From the NCBI GenBank assembly GCA_902612125.1, contig CACMBV010000016.1, positions 1-45,402 on the forward strand: a DNA stretch of 45,402 nucleotides, given 5' to 3'. This stretch comes from an uncultured Verrucomicrobiota bacterium (GTDB taxonomy: Bacteria > Verrucomicrobiota > Verrucomicrobiia > Opitutales > Seribacteraceae). Positions 33,762-43,014 of the stretch are shown one piece after another. The notes under the pieces are model-generated. The model did not search any database. It was not told the origin of the DNA and saw only the letters and a program-made list of their open reading frames with translations. The position numbers and the translations under genes are program-made. The stretch's first letter is position 1; each line of letters starts with the position of its first letter.

Positions 33762-36700
33762 TTATTCGTAAGAACCAGTGCCGTAGTTGAAGGTGTGGAA
33801 GGATCCATCCGATCGTAAGAGGAAATATAACCAGTTTACATCTTCCCAGTTGTAGATAAACGGGAATACATCCTTGCTTGTCCATAACCAGCGACGCTCA
33901 GGCGACCACAGCCATACGGAATTGTCTACGGTGGGGGACACATAAAGCCAGCCGAGTTGTAAGTGATAAAGCCATCCATGTCCATAGGGTCTAAATGTAC
34001 CTAGCCAGCTTTCACTGACCCAACCTTGCCCGTCCGGTTGCTCGATTCCCCACCAGGCTGAAAAAGTATGGTTTCCATCCATCGTGAGATTACCGTCGGA
34101 TAGGGACGTGTTTCCATCCATCGTCAGATTACTGTCTACGGTATGAGGTTTTGCCGTGACCACGATTTCAAAAGTTTTTACGAGCGATGCATTCCATTCG
34201 TCAGACAACTTTAGATTGATTAGCAGAGAAGGGAGCATCCTTTCGTAGGGAATGGCTTGGGTGATCATCAGCGTGTGATTTTCATCAATTGCAAAGAGAT
34301 CATGATCCGTCTGATTTGTGTCCAAAAATTGTAATGAAAAGGATGCGTTCCTATCCTGAAGATTAACTATAAATTGTCCTACTTGAGTACCGGCAGTTGC
34401 ATTCCATTCCACCACTGAACGGGTCAGGTTCAGGAGGTTGGGAGCCAAGCTGGCGGTTGAATTCACATCCCTCGGATTGGATCCATAGTTGATTTCGTAT
34501 AAGTCAGGAAATCCATCATTGTCATCATCCAAATCAAAGAAGTCCTCGATGCCATCCCCGTCGAAATCTTCAATAACGTTTAACAGGGAAATGGAAAAAA
34601 CTCGTTCGATCGAAAGATTATGCTCATCGGCCACTCCAATACGTATCGAATAGTTCCAATCATCCGTCTCGTAATCGAAAGTGCGGGTCGTGCGTAGACT
34701 GTTATTTCCATCGATAATGAATAAATGATGATCATTTGTTCCATTTCCATCCACAAAAGATATGCTCAGCGTGGAATTGGCGTCCGCATCGGTTGCATTG
34801 AACTCGCCAATTACGGTGCCCGCCGGCAGATTCTCAAAAAATCCGAGATTGGAAAGCACGAGTGAGGAGGGTGGGGCATTGGGCACCGACTGGCGATCAA
34901 ATGGATGGGTCCCTTTCGCCATTTCCTCAGCATCCGAGAAGCCATCATTGTCATCATCCAAGTCGTAATCATCCTCCACGCCATCACCGTCGTTATCCTC
35001 AATCACATTGTTTACAAGTATTCTTAACCGTTTCTCGTCATATCCTCCTTTACCGTCGGTGGTTCTAATCCAGACAATATAAATGTTATCGGCATTTTCA
35101 TCCTTCGGGTCTTCAAAATTAAATTTTGGCAAACTGTAGGAAAATAATCCTGAAGTGGTATTCAAATCGAAAAGGGCACGATCCCCTCCCGCGGTTTTAA
35201 AGAAGCTCAGTATATCACCATCCGGATCCGTGGCATTAACTTCGATATTGAGACCGGTATTTTCATTAATCCTAATATCCTGAAAGAGTGCCCCGCTTAG
35301 ATCTTGATTTCCAATATGCGTGATGACGGGTTGTTCATTCTGATCGATCAGATTTACGGTGAAAGTCTTTTCAAGCGATGCATTATGTTCGTCCGCTACC
35401 CGTACCCGGATGCTGTAATTGGATTGATTGTTTTCGTAGTCAAAGACCACTGCCGAAGTCAGGGTGCCATTGCTGTCTAAGGTAAAGTATGTATTGCCGC
35501 TTGAACCGTTCCCATCAATGAGCGTGAACAAAAGTGTCGCATTGACATCCGGATCGGTCGCATTAAATTCGCCGATGGTCGTACCAATAGGCTGATTTTC
35601 CGAAATGGTCAGCGGGGATGTAGTGTTTAAATCATGCGGGGTTGTATTGGCCACGGAGGATGCACTTGCCGGGTTAGAGCCATAGGCCACTTCTATGGAG
35701 TCACTGAATCCATCCCCATCGGAGTCAGGATTTTGATCACTGGTACCGAGAGCCTGTTCCTGAGCATAAGTCAGTCCATCATGATCATCGTCTTTATTGG
35801 GGTCATGGATTGCTTGAATGGTGAAATTCTTTTCCAGTGAGGCGTTATCATCATCTGCCAATCTTATGCGAATACTAAAGTTTCCTTCACTGGTGAAGAT
35901 TTGAGTGGATTTCAATTCACGGTTATTTATCGTGAAACGGTGGTTGTCGGTAGATCCGTTCCCATCGGTCAGATTAATTCCATAAGTTCTTAGAGCATTC
36001 GGATCATCCGCATCATGGGGAACTAAAATACCCACAAGCTCGGAAGCGGATTTGTTCAGATATACTACCTGATTGGAAAGAACGAGATCGTGGGGTGCCT
36101 GGTTGACCTGTTTAAAATAGAGGACACTCGTAGAAATCCGTGAGGAAATCCCCCCATCCTCCACTAGATCAAAAATTGTGGCCTCCTGCCCAAGCCCATT
36201 TTCCTGATCATTATTAAACCCATCCCCGTCATTATCATCGGTTGGACCAAACCCGAGATTTCCAAACTGGTTAAATTCATACCAGTCCATTACGCCATCG
36301 CCGTCGCTATCTTGTGTGGAGGGAAAATAGTGGGCCACCATGGTGGTTTCTACTGCTGGGTTGGCGGTCACCTGACTGAGAGCCACGCCCGTGGGGCCGA
36401 ATTTTCTCTGCCCGTTTACGGTCCAATATCCAAAATGATACCCATTACTGGATCCATGAAGATTACCGGTGCTCACGGAGGCATTGATTTCCACATATCC
36501 TTCCACCGTGTTGACGAATCCTACGGGATCACTCTTGATTATGTATTTTACCATGGAGGTGTCCGCGTAGACGAAATCACTGGACACTCTGGATGAAATT
36601 CCGCCATCTTCCACCTGATCAGGGATGGTGGCTTCCTGCCCGAGTTCACTTTCCTGCTGGTTGGTAAATCCATCCCCATCATTGTCACTGTTGGGCCCGA

Positions 36701-37529
36701 CCGACAAGTTACCGAACTGGTTATATTCAAACCAGTCCATCACCCCGTCTCCGTCTGTATCCTCGGTGCTTGGAATGTAGTGGGCTACAATGGCGGTCTC
36801 GGTACTAAGAATCTGACTTACCTGACTCAGGGCCACCCCGGTGGATCCCGCCTGTCGCAAGCCATTGACCGACCAGTAGGCAAAATGATAACCATTGCTT
36901 TGCCCATGGAGATTATTGGTGCTCACGGATGCATTTACTTCCACATAGGCATCCACCCCACTGATAAAACCAATCGGATTACTCTTGATTGTGTAGTGCA
37001 CCATGGAGGTGTCCGCATAGACAAAACCCCCTGATATTCGAGAGGAGATGCCCCCATCTTCCACCTGATCCCGAATGGTGGACTCCTGCCCGAGTTCGCT
37101 TTCCTGTTGGTTGGTGAATCCGTCCCCATCATTGTCATCTGATGAGGATGAATTGAGATCTCCAAAGTTCCTATATTCATACCAGTCCATGATTCCGTCA
37201 CTGTCTGAATCCTGAGTGGATAGGAAGTAATGGGCGGTCAGGGTGGTTGCTTCACTGATCGTAACCGTTGCCTGAGTTACGGACCGACCGCCTGTATCCG
37301 CAAGCCGGATATTTCCATTCGACCAATATCCGAAAAAATATCCATTGGAACTTAGGTTAGGTAGTACCGTTTGCAATGAGGTGCCGGTCTCCACCACCTG
37401 AGTATTATCCAAATGACCTGTAGGGGAGGAAACCTGTTGCACTTGAACCAGGGCTCCATTCAGCAAGCTAATGAGGCCAAGCATGCCAGCAGTAATGGCC
37501 AGTGCCTTTTTCATCAGGATGTTGAACAT
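33762..37529 (-). CDS. Giant secreted cadherin/thrombospondin-3 repeat protein with Trp-rich C-terminal module
   Basis: A protein of 1255 residues. ATG 37529 has an AGGAG 8 bases upstream, so it is preferred over TTG 37535 and ATG 37514. The signal peptide is MFNILMKKALAITAGMLGLI.... Residues about 30-485 are three related modules, each with an aromatic beta fold (GYHFGYWTVNGQRKFGPTGV, recalling the InlB_B repeat) and calcium loops of thrombospondin type 3 (DSDGDGVMDWYE, DDNDGDGF). Four to five cadherin-like domains follow (VIGEFNATDADANSTLSISF and similar), with more TSP3 loops between them. The last 86 residues are the tryptophan-rich module shared with the 1217-residue propeller protein. 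The likely role is calcium-stabilised surface adhesion or matrix; the partner is unknown. Not part of a recognised operon, though the START gene follows closely. Confidence 0.85.
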   Translation of the reverse strand: MFNILMKKALAITAGMLGLISLLNGALVQVQQVSSPTGHLDNTQVVETGTSLQTVLPNLSSNGYFFGYWSNGNIRLADTGGRSVTQATVTISEATTLTAHYFLSTQDSDSDGIMDWYEYRNFGDLNSSSSDDNDGDGFTNQQESELGQESTIRDQVEDGGISSRISGGFVYADTSMVHYTIKSNPIGFISGVDAYVEVNASVSTNNLHGQSNGYHFAYWSVNGLRQAGSTGVALSQVSQILSTETAIVAHYIPSTEDTDGDGVMDWFEYNQFGNLSVGPNSDNDGDGFTNQQESELGQEATIPDQVEDGGISSRVSSDFVYADTSMVKYIIKSDPVGFVNTVEGYVEINASVSTGNLHGSSNGYHFGYWTVNGQRKFGPTGVALSQVTANPAVETTMVAHYFPSTQDSDGDGVMDWYEFNQFGNLGFGPTDDNDGDGFNNDQENGLGQEATIFDLVEDGGISSRISTSVLYFKQVNQAPHDLVLSNQVVYLNKSASELVGILVPHDADDPNALRTYGINLTDGNGSTDNHRFTINNRELKSTQIFTSEGNFSIRIRLADDDNASLEKNFTIQAIHDPNKDDDHDGLTYAQEQALGTSDQNPDSDGDGFSDSIEVAYGSNPASASSVANTTPHDLNTTSPLTISENQPIGTTIGEFNATDPDVNATLLFTLIDGNGSSGNTYFTLDSNGTLTSAVVFDYENNQSNYSIRVRVADEHNASLEKTFTVNLIDQNEQPVITHIGNQDLSGALFQDIRINENTGLNIEVNATDPDGDILSFFKTAGGDRALFDLNTTSGLFSYSLPKFNFEDPKDENADNIYIVWIRTTDGKGGYDEKRLRILVNNVIEDNDGDGVEDDYDLDDDNDGFSDAEEMAKGTHPFDRQSVPNAPPSSLVLSNLGFFENLPAGTVIGEFNATDADANSTLSISFVDGNGTNDHHLFIIDGNNSLRTTRTFDYETDDWNYSIRIGVADEHNLSIERVFSISLLNVIEDFDGDGIEDFFDLDDDNDGFPDLYEINYGSNPRDVNSTASLAPNLLNLTRSVVEWNATAGTQVGQFIVNLQDRNASFSLQFLDTNQTDHDLFAIDENHTLMITQAIPYERMLPSLLINLKLSDEWNASLVKTFEIVVTAKPHTVDSNLTMDGNTSLSDGNLTMDGNHTFSAWWGIEQPDGQGWVSESWLGTFRPYGHGWLYHLQLGWLYVSPTVDNSVWLWSPERRWLWTSKDVFPFIYNWEDVNWLYFLLRSDGSFHTFNYGTGSYE
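33765..34022 (-). other. Trp-rich C-terminal module, copy 2
   Basis: The last 86 residues of the cadherin-type protein, beginning WVSESWLGTF and including GWLYHLQLGWLYV and SVWLWSPERRWLWTS. It aligns without gaps to copy 1 (21120-21386) over 80 residues with 27 identities. The position at the extreme C-terminus in both hosts suggests a sorting, anchoring or binding role, by analogy with other C-terminal sorting domains of Gram-negative surface proteins. Confidence 0.75.
36162..37061 (-). repeat. Two tandem 450-base repeats inside the cadherin-type gene (third, divergent copy upstream)
   Basis: The codons for EDGGISSR recur at 37061, 36611 and 36161, exactly 450 bases apart, giving units 36612-37061 and 36162-36611. 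The DNA itself is alike (for example CCATCTTCCACCTGATC at 36605 and 37055). A partial third copy fills about 37062-37440. Each unit encodes one aromatic beta module plus two calcium loops. Confidence 0.85.
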
Positions 37530-37562
37530 CAACAAGTCTCCTCTATGAAGGGCTCGCTTAAG

Positions 37563-40388
37563 TTAGAAACTAGAACGGAACAGAACGGCCCCCCCGGCAC
37601 TCCATTTGTCAGGCGGAGGATCAAAATAATCAGCTCCCACAATCGTAAACCGGCCCGAAGTGCCCACGGAAATACCCATCCGGTCTGAACTCTTACCATT
37701 CGGATGAGTCAGGACTTCGAGCAGGCTGACGCTTCCATCCGTTTTCACTTTGTAGATGTAGGCTGACCCGGAAGTACTGGCTATCTCCGAATTTTCATTG
37801 TAAGCACCCACCACCAACCGATCTCCGCTAAGGTCGACAGAGTATCCAAAGTAACCATATGAAGATGGATTAGGCGAATGCAAGGTGGCAGTGAGTTGGG
37901 CGGTCCCATTTGCATTTATTTTGTAAAGGTAAACAGCCCCTGAATAGCTCTGAATATGAGATCTTCTATCTTCGCCAATTGCTAAAAAATTTCCGGATAT
38001 GGAAACAGATCGCCCAAAGTATGCACTACTACCTGGCGTCGGCGCAGTGAGTGTGGCCGTGCGGGAAATATTTCCCGATCCATCCGTTTTGAAAAGGGTC
38101 ACGGAACCTGCATTGCTTCGATTGGAACCTGAAACCAGCACATCATCATACATAGCTCCAACTGCAATAATGTCATTTTCAATGGCTACGGAATTGCCGA
38201 ACCGATCATTACTTATTGGATCTTCATGGGTAAGTTTGCTCAGTTCAGTGATGGTACCGTTTGCTTCCCGCCTGAACAGGTAGGCGGCTCCGCTACCGCT
38301 GTTACCGGCAATATTCTCGTCGTATGCACCCGCTAGAATCAGGTCGCCGGACATATCCACGGAATAGCCAAGTAGGTCGCTACTTGTAGCATCCGATGCG
38401 GTAATTCTCGCTACCTGATTGGGAGTACTGCCATTGAAGTCAAAAAGATAGATCGCACCCGCTCCGCTTATGTTATTCACATAGGCATCTTTCGCTCCCA
38501 CAACGGTGCTGTTTCCATCCAGGGCAAAGGCTTGACCAAACCCGTTTGCCTGGTTGTTGGATGTGGAATTAGGAACGATTTGATTGAGATATTGCAGGCT
38601 CCCGTTGGTATCATTGGCATCGTAGTGGTAAAGCTTTCTCTGATTGGAATCACCAAATCCGATGACCACCCGGTCTCCTTCAATGGCCACCCTTCTTCCA
38701 AAGGATTGATTCTGAGTGCCATTGATGTCAAAGGGAGTGACGGCAAAGTTTGGAATGGGTAGAGTGCTCGCCTTGACCACCCACCATGCCCGTGACCCGT
38801 GATTTCCGGTGTCAAAGCCAAACTCATTTATTTTGTTTGGCAAATTACGGGGCATGATCTGCCCGGTCGGCGTCCAGGCATTGATTCCACCGGGCGTGGA
38901 TGCCTCCTTCGCCAGGCTTAGTTCCGCCTGCTTGGCCCATCGGTGTCCGATAGCATTCATGAAGGCATCCTTGCCTGCCGGCGATACCTGCAGGTTGGTT
39001 TCCAAAAGAACGGTGCCGTTGGTGTCCTTAATCTTGTCATTGGCGAGAGTGACGGCAGAAGATCCCGTTGCGAGTAAATATTTAAAGTAGTTCGCGAAGT
39101 CGCTGTCCTTGATGGGTGAACGGCTGATGGTGACATTCCCGTCGGGCAGGGGAAGCTGGAGGAAATGAAGATCTACGGGCGAAGATCGGCGAGCATCCTT
39201 ACAAAAAACCTCAAACTTCAGGGTGCCTGTCTGGTCAGGCCAGTCTCCTTTTACATTCCATGATACCCGGTGGACCTGGTTTGTGGGGACGGGTGTTCCA
39301 ATTTTTGATCCGGTACCATCCACCCATGCCGTGGGTATAATCCATGATTCGGGACTGGTAAATTGTCCATTCTTAGCTGCCAGAATTCCGACCGTGGCAT
39401 TGGCATCATCAGGATCCACGATTTCAAAGTCGATATCTATGATGTTCGTGCCTGAGCGTTGAGAAATTGAACGGATGGCCGGTTGTGGAATCACATTCCT
39501 TGTGGGTAAGCCCTTGGTCCGGTATGCCCGCTTCCAGATTTGAACCTTGTTGTTGTAGCTGACAATCAGATCACCCTCAGGAGTAAAGCAGGTGCGGGAG
39601 TTGTAATTGATATTGTTTAGGTAGGCAATTTGGTTTCCATCCTGATCCCGCAACCTTTGATACGAGAAAAGAGAACCGTCCTTGCTTACGGAGACATATC
39701 TTTGAGCATACGATGTATTAACCCGCTTGATAAAAGTACCATCTTGCTCGAAAAAATGTAAGTAATAGCTGTCACCCACCACAATAGTCCCGTTCTGTAA
39801 GGAAATGATATCAAAAGGATTCCTGAATTGCCCGGGAGCACTTCCAGAAGTTCCAAATTTACGGATAAAGCTACCGTTTCTATCCAAAACCTGTATACGA
39901 TGATTGCTGTAGTCACAGATATAAAGATTCTTGTCCCTGCCAATGGTGATGCCAAAAGCTTGATAAAACTCGCCTTCACCAGAACCGGTTGATCCGGAAC
40001 TAGAGATGGTAGCGTTTCTTCCTTTTCGCCAACGAAATGAACCATTGTTGTCAAGACAGGTAACAGAATAGTATTCGGAGATATAGATGGTTCCATTTTC
40101 ATCGAGTACAAGATCTCTTGGGTAGTAACGGTTGTTGGCAATAGGAATCGATCGAGCCAGGGATCCGTTCAGGTCATAGACTTTTATTTTACGACTAGTG
40201 TTTTCGCAAACGACATAGATTTGTCCGATTCCCGTGGCATTATTCTCATAATAAGCAACTCCTGATGCAGAACTCAGACTCCATTCCTTGGCCAGGTACC
40301 AATTATCCTGTTCGCCGGCATGGGTTTTCCAGCAGGTAAGCAGTCCGAAAATGAAAGTGGATAGGATGTTGATTCTTTTCGTTCTCAT
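37563..40388 (-). CDS. Secreted NHL-repeat plus FG-GAP-repeat protein
   Basis: A protein of 941 residues. The open frame extends to 40568, but ATG 40388 starts a normal signal peptide (MRTKRINILSTFIFGLLTCW...HAG). Residues about 30-290 have NHL-type propeller units (RNPFDIISLQNGTIVVGDSYY, GITIGRDKNLYICDYSNHRI). Residues about 310-600 are a mixed region. Residues about 610-941 contain seven FG-GAP-like units such as GYSVDMSGDLILAGAYDEN and RFGNSVAIENDIIAVGA, resembling integrin-alpha type propellers. It should be extracellular. It lacks the tryptophan-rich tail of its neighbour. It lies 33 bases upstream of the cadherin-type gene on the same strand, so both may be co-transcribed as a surface system. 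Confidence 0.82.
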   Translation of the reverse strand: MRTKRINILSTFIFGLLTCWKTHAGEQDNWYLAKEWSLSSASGVAYYENNATGIGQIYVVCENTSRKIKVYDLNGSLARSIPIANNRYYPRDLVLDENGTIYISEYYSVTCLDNNGSFRWRKGRNATISSSGSTGSGEGEFYQAFGITIGRDKNLYICDYSNHRIQVLDRNGSFIRKFGTSGSAPGQFRNPFDIISLQNGTIVVGDSYYLHFFEQDGTFIKRVNTSYAQRYVSVSKDGSLFSYQRLRDQDGNQIAYLNNINYNSRTCFTPEGDLIVSYNNKVQIWKRAYRTKGLPTRNVIPQPAIRSISQRSGTNIIDIDFEIVDPDDANATVGILAAKNGQFTSPESWIIPTAWVDGTGSKIGTPVPTNQVHRVSWNVKGDWPDQTGTLKFEVFCKDARRSSPVDLHFLQLPLPDGNVTISRSPIKDSDFANYFKYLLATGSSAVTLANDKIKDTNGTVLLETNLQVSPAGKDAFMNAIGHRWAKQAELSLAKEASTPGGINAWTPTGQIMPRNLPNKINEFGFDTGNHGSRAWWVVKASTLPIPNFAVTPFDINGTQNQSFGRRVAIEGDRVVIGFGDSNQRKLYHYDANDTNGSLQYLNQIVPNSTSNNQANGFGQAFALDGNSTVVGAKDAYVNNISGAGAIYLFDFNGSTPNQVARITASDATSSDLLGYSVDMSGDLILAGAYDENIAGNSGSGAAYLFRREANGTITELSKLTHEDPISNDRFGNSVAIENDIIAVGAMYDDVLVSGSNRSNAGSVTLFKTDGSGNISRTATLTAPTPGSSAYFGRSVSISGNFLAIGEDRRSHIQSYSGAVYLYKINANGTAQLTATLHSPNPSSYGYFGYSVDLSGDRLVVGAYNENSEIASTSGSAYIYKVKTDGSVSLLEVLTHPNGKSSDRMGISVGTSGRFTIVGADYFDPPPDKWSAGGAVLFRSSF

Positions 40389-40530
40389 AATGATAAAATG
40401 ACTAAGAATTTTCGTAAAAGATGAAATGGGTGTAAATGTGTGAAATAATTTTTTTATAGTGTACAAGTGTATTAGCACATGTCTATCATTTCTTTCATTA
40501 TTTCTGTGAAAGTTTCTTGAATTTGAACCC

Positions 40531-40558
40531 TTGCCATAGACTGGAATCTTTTGATACT
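40531..40558 (+). promoter_or_regulatory. Candidate promoter of the cstA-like gene
   Basis: TTGCCA (40531-40536) and GATACT (40553-40558) are 16 bases apart, matching the sigma-70 consensus at 5 and 4 of 6 positions. Transcription would begin near 40565, only about two bases before the ATG at 40567, implying a leaderless or nearly leaderless message. No ribosome site is visible before that ATG. Confidence 0.3.
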
Positions 40559-40566
40559 TAGCATTC

Positions 40567-42198
40567 ATGCTCGTCTTGATTCTCCTATCCAGTTGTGCTC
40601 TCTGCTTTCTTGCCTATCAGTTCTACGGGAAATTTCTCACCGATCGTTGCAGGCTCGATGACACTAAGGCCACTCCCGCGGTGGAAAAGGAAGACGGAGT
40701 GGACTATTCACCAACCCGGGCTTCCGTCCTGTTTGGGCATCATTTTTCTTCGATTGCCGGGGCCGGGCCGATCGTCGGTCCGATTTTGGCGGCCATGTAT
40801 TTTGGATGGGGGCCCACCTGGGTATGGATTTTGGTCGGGGCAATCCTTGTGGGTGGCGTTCATGATTTTGGCAGCACCCTGATGTCTGTTCGCAACGGGG
40901 GCCGTTCGATTGCGGATACCATGCGTGGACTGGTGGGGGCGGGGGCCGGGAAATTATTCATGATTTTTGTTTTACTCGCTCTGGTCTATGTGATCATTGT
41001 ATTTCTTGATCTCACTGCCAATACCTTTGCCAAACAACCGGCGGTGGCCACGGCATCGGGTTGGTTTATTGCGGTGGCGGTGATTTTTGGGTTTCTGATG
41101 AAGAGTGGAAAGTTTTCGCTCGGACAGCTCGCCCTGATCTTTTTTCCCCTGACCTTTGCCGGGCTTGCCGTGGGTCATTACTTTCCGATGGTGGAGTTGG
41201 ATAAATCATTATGGATATGGCTGACCCTCGGGTATTGCTTTGTCGCCGCTGTTCTTCCCGTTGGACTCCTCCTCCAACCGCGTGATTTTTTAAGTGCCGG
41301 TTTTCTCTATGCAATATTAGCGGTTGGACTGGTGGGGATGTTGTTGTCCGGGGAAACCATCCAAATGCCTGCATTTTCTGGCTGGGAATCAGATAAGCTG
41401 GGGATGCTTATGCCCTTTCTCTTTATTACGGTTGCCTGTGGTGCATGCAGTGGGTTCCATAGCATTGTATCGAGTGGCACCACTTCCAAGCAGATCAAAA
41501 AGGAGAGTGATGTGCGTCGAATCAGTTACGGGGGGATGTTGGTAGAGGGTATATTGGCCGTTTTTGCCATGGGCTGTGTGGCTGTGCTCACCATGAGCGA
41601 GCGGGAAGCGGGCGGTACTCCCGTGGGAATCTTCGCGACCGGAGCGGCCAAATTTTTTGCGGCGGTTGGAATACCCATTCAATTGGGAGCTGAGTTTGCC
41701 ATGCTTGCCATCAGTACCTTTTTATTGACCACTTTGGACACCTGTACCCGATTGACCCGATTTCTGATTGAGGAATTATTTTCCTGGAGGAATGAAGCGA
41801 GCCGATTTCTCGGTACTGCGGTGGCCCTTACCTTGCCCTGCCTACTTGTTTTCCAACAATTTCCCGGAACCGATGGCATCCTGCAACCCGCATGGAAAGC
41901 CATCTGGCCCCTCTTTGGGGCCACCAATCAATTACTCGCTGCCCTTGCGTTGCTTACCTTTGTGGTCTTTTTAAAAGCATCCAGAGTGGGCTATGGGTTT
42001 GCCCTGTTGCCGGCAGTGGTGATGATCATGATGCCAATGACGGCCCTTGCCCTGATGGTCCAAAAATTTGGAATTTCCACTTTGCTTGGGGGTACCTCCG
42101 CTGCCATGTTTCTGCTCGGCCTTTTTCTAATCATTACTTCCTGGAGGCGACTCATCCGATCCAAGGCTGGGCCCTTGCAAACAGAACCTGGCATTTAG
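40567..42198 (+). CDS. cstA: CstA-family transporter (pyruvate or peptide)
   Basis: A protein of 543 residues with about 14-16 hydrophobic helices. Family blocks are DYSPTRASVLFGHHFSSIAGAGPIVGP (interrupted here only for length), HDFGSTLMSVRNGGRSIAD, GACSGFHSIVSSGTTSKQI and LFGATNQLLAALALL. E. coli CstA and BtsT are about 700 residues; this is the shorter form common outside enterics. Known members import pyruvate with protons or peptides under carbon limitation. Pyruvate handling would fit the sugar-acid operon, but no direct link is visible. The gene diverges from the NHL/FG-GAP gene. Confidence 0.93.
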   Translation: MLVLILLSSCALCFLAYQFYGKFLTDRCRLDDTKATPAVEKEDGVDYSPTRASVLFGHHFSSIAGAGPIVGPILAAMYFGWGPTWVWILVGAILVGGVHDFGSTLMSVRNGGRSIADTMRGLVGAGAGKLFMIFVLLALVYVIIVFLDLTANTFAKQPAVATASGWFIAVAVIFGFLMKSGKFSLGQLALIFFPLTFAGLAVGHYFPMVELDKSLWIWLTLGYCFVAAVLPVGLLLQPRDFLSAGFLYAILAVGLVGMLLSGETIQMPAFSGWESDKLGMLMPFLFITVACGACSGFHSIVSSGTTSKQIKKESDVRRISYGGMLVEGILAVFAMGCVAVLTMSEREAGGTPVGIFATGAAKFFAAVGIPIQLGAEFAMLAISTFLLTTLDTCTRLTRFLIEELFSWRNEASRFLGTAVALTLPCLLVFQQFPGTDGILQPAWKAIWPLFGATNQLLAALALLTFVVFLKASRVGYGFALLPAVVMIMMPMTALALMVQKFGISTLLGGTSAAMFLLGLFLIITSWRRLIRSKAGPLQTEPGI

Positions 42199-42428
42199 AT
42201 TACAACAGGAGGAGAGGCATCCTCCTTGGTCTTTACATCGGTGAACTCATCAGAGGCAGACTGAATCGTGTTCACCAGTTTTTCAGGTGATGTTCCTTCG
42301 GTTCTGACCAGTTATTGAACCTTTTCGGGACCACTGTTAAGGAGGAGGTCAAATTTCCTCCCCCAATTCAATTTGATCCCCACGAGTTTTGATTCATCAT
42401 CATCTACGATCATCTCTTTTTCACTCAT
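42195..42428 (-). pseudogene. Small ORF with one in-frame stop (putative interrupted gene)
   Basis: From ATG 42428 the minus strand encodes MSEKEMIVDDDESKLVGIKL and on to NSGPEKVQ, then TAA (42312-42314), and the same frame continues with LVRTEGTSPEKLVNTIQSAS and on to a stop at 42195-42197. In total there are 76 sense codons with one internal stop. Both halves have protein-like composition, and the frame ends in a 4-base overlap with the cstA stop. It may be a gene killed by a single base change, or a 38-residue protein. No ribosome site or family was recognised. Confidence 0.35.
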
Positions 42429-42616
42429 AAAAGTAGGGAAAAAGCCGAATTCAATCTTTGTAAGAATTTCATGAATTTTTGGTCAAAAATTCTTTCAAAT
42501 GAATAAAATTAATAGATAATTGTCTGCTTTGATCACAACATCTAATCATGGTTTCTTGGTGATGTTACAATTTTCTCGATTCAATTCCCAAAGTTGAGTA
42601 ATAAATGATTTGGTTT

Positions 42617-42700
42617 GCCCGAGTGGCGGAATTGGTAGACGCAGCGGACTTAAAATCCGTTGGCCGCAAGGCCGTGGGGGTTCAAGTCCCCCCTTGGGCA
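42617..42700 (+). tRNA. tRNA-Leu (anticodon UAA)
   Basis: An 84-base class II tRNA. The acceptor stem GCCCGAG pairs with CTTGGGC with discriminator A; the D-arm GTGGCGGAATTGGTAGAC, the anticodon arm CGGA-CTTAAAA-TCCG with anticodon TAA, a long variable arm (TGGCCGCAAGGCCG region) and the T-arm GGGGGTTCAAGTCCCCC are all present. The terminal CCA is not encoded. Confidence 0.97.
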
Positions 42701-42885
42701 CTCTTTTGCAAGGCATAGTAAAAGGGTGCTGAGACTTGTAATTATAAGTCATTCAGCCGATCCGGTGAGTCGCAATCTTCTCTTTATTGGAAATTTATGC
42801 ATTTTCATTCAATTGCACGAAAATGAACATTTTAGGAAAAAGTTGGCTACAATCTGGCTAGAAAAAAAGGGGGGGAGGGGGTCTG

Positions 42886-42913
42886 TTGACATCCTCGGGC
42901 AACATCCTATTAT
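42886..42913 (+). promoter_or_regulatory. Strong sigma-70-type promoter
   Basis: TTGACA (42886-42891) is a perfect -35 box and TATTAT (42908-42913) matches 5 of 6 at -10, with a 16-base spacer. Transcription would begin near 42920, about 95 bases before the small gene at 43015. This is the best promoter found in the otherwise empty 42701-43014 stretch. Confidence 0.65.
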
Positions 42914-43014
42914 CAATTCATACCCGGATAAAATTTTCACAATTGCGATTTTGGACGAAAACTCGAAAAACTCAGGGACTTGACGATTTCCTGAGGAGGT
43001 GGTTGGGTGCAGGG

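Noticed and set aside
34762-37034. Several plus-strand ORFs opposite the cadherin-type gene
   Set aside because: They are rich in His/Gly/Ser because they mirror Asp/Asn-rich repeat codons; they are shadows of the real gene.
37563-40568. Long N-terminal extension of the NHL/FG-GAP protein to 40568
   Set aside because: The extra 60 codons are basic and unstructured, and a normal signal peptide starts at 40388.
42207-42226. Terminator after cstA
   Set aside because: AGGAGGA and TCCTCCT can form a 7-bp stem, but no T run follows, so I do not call it.
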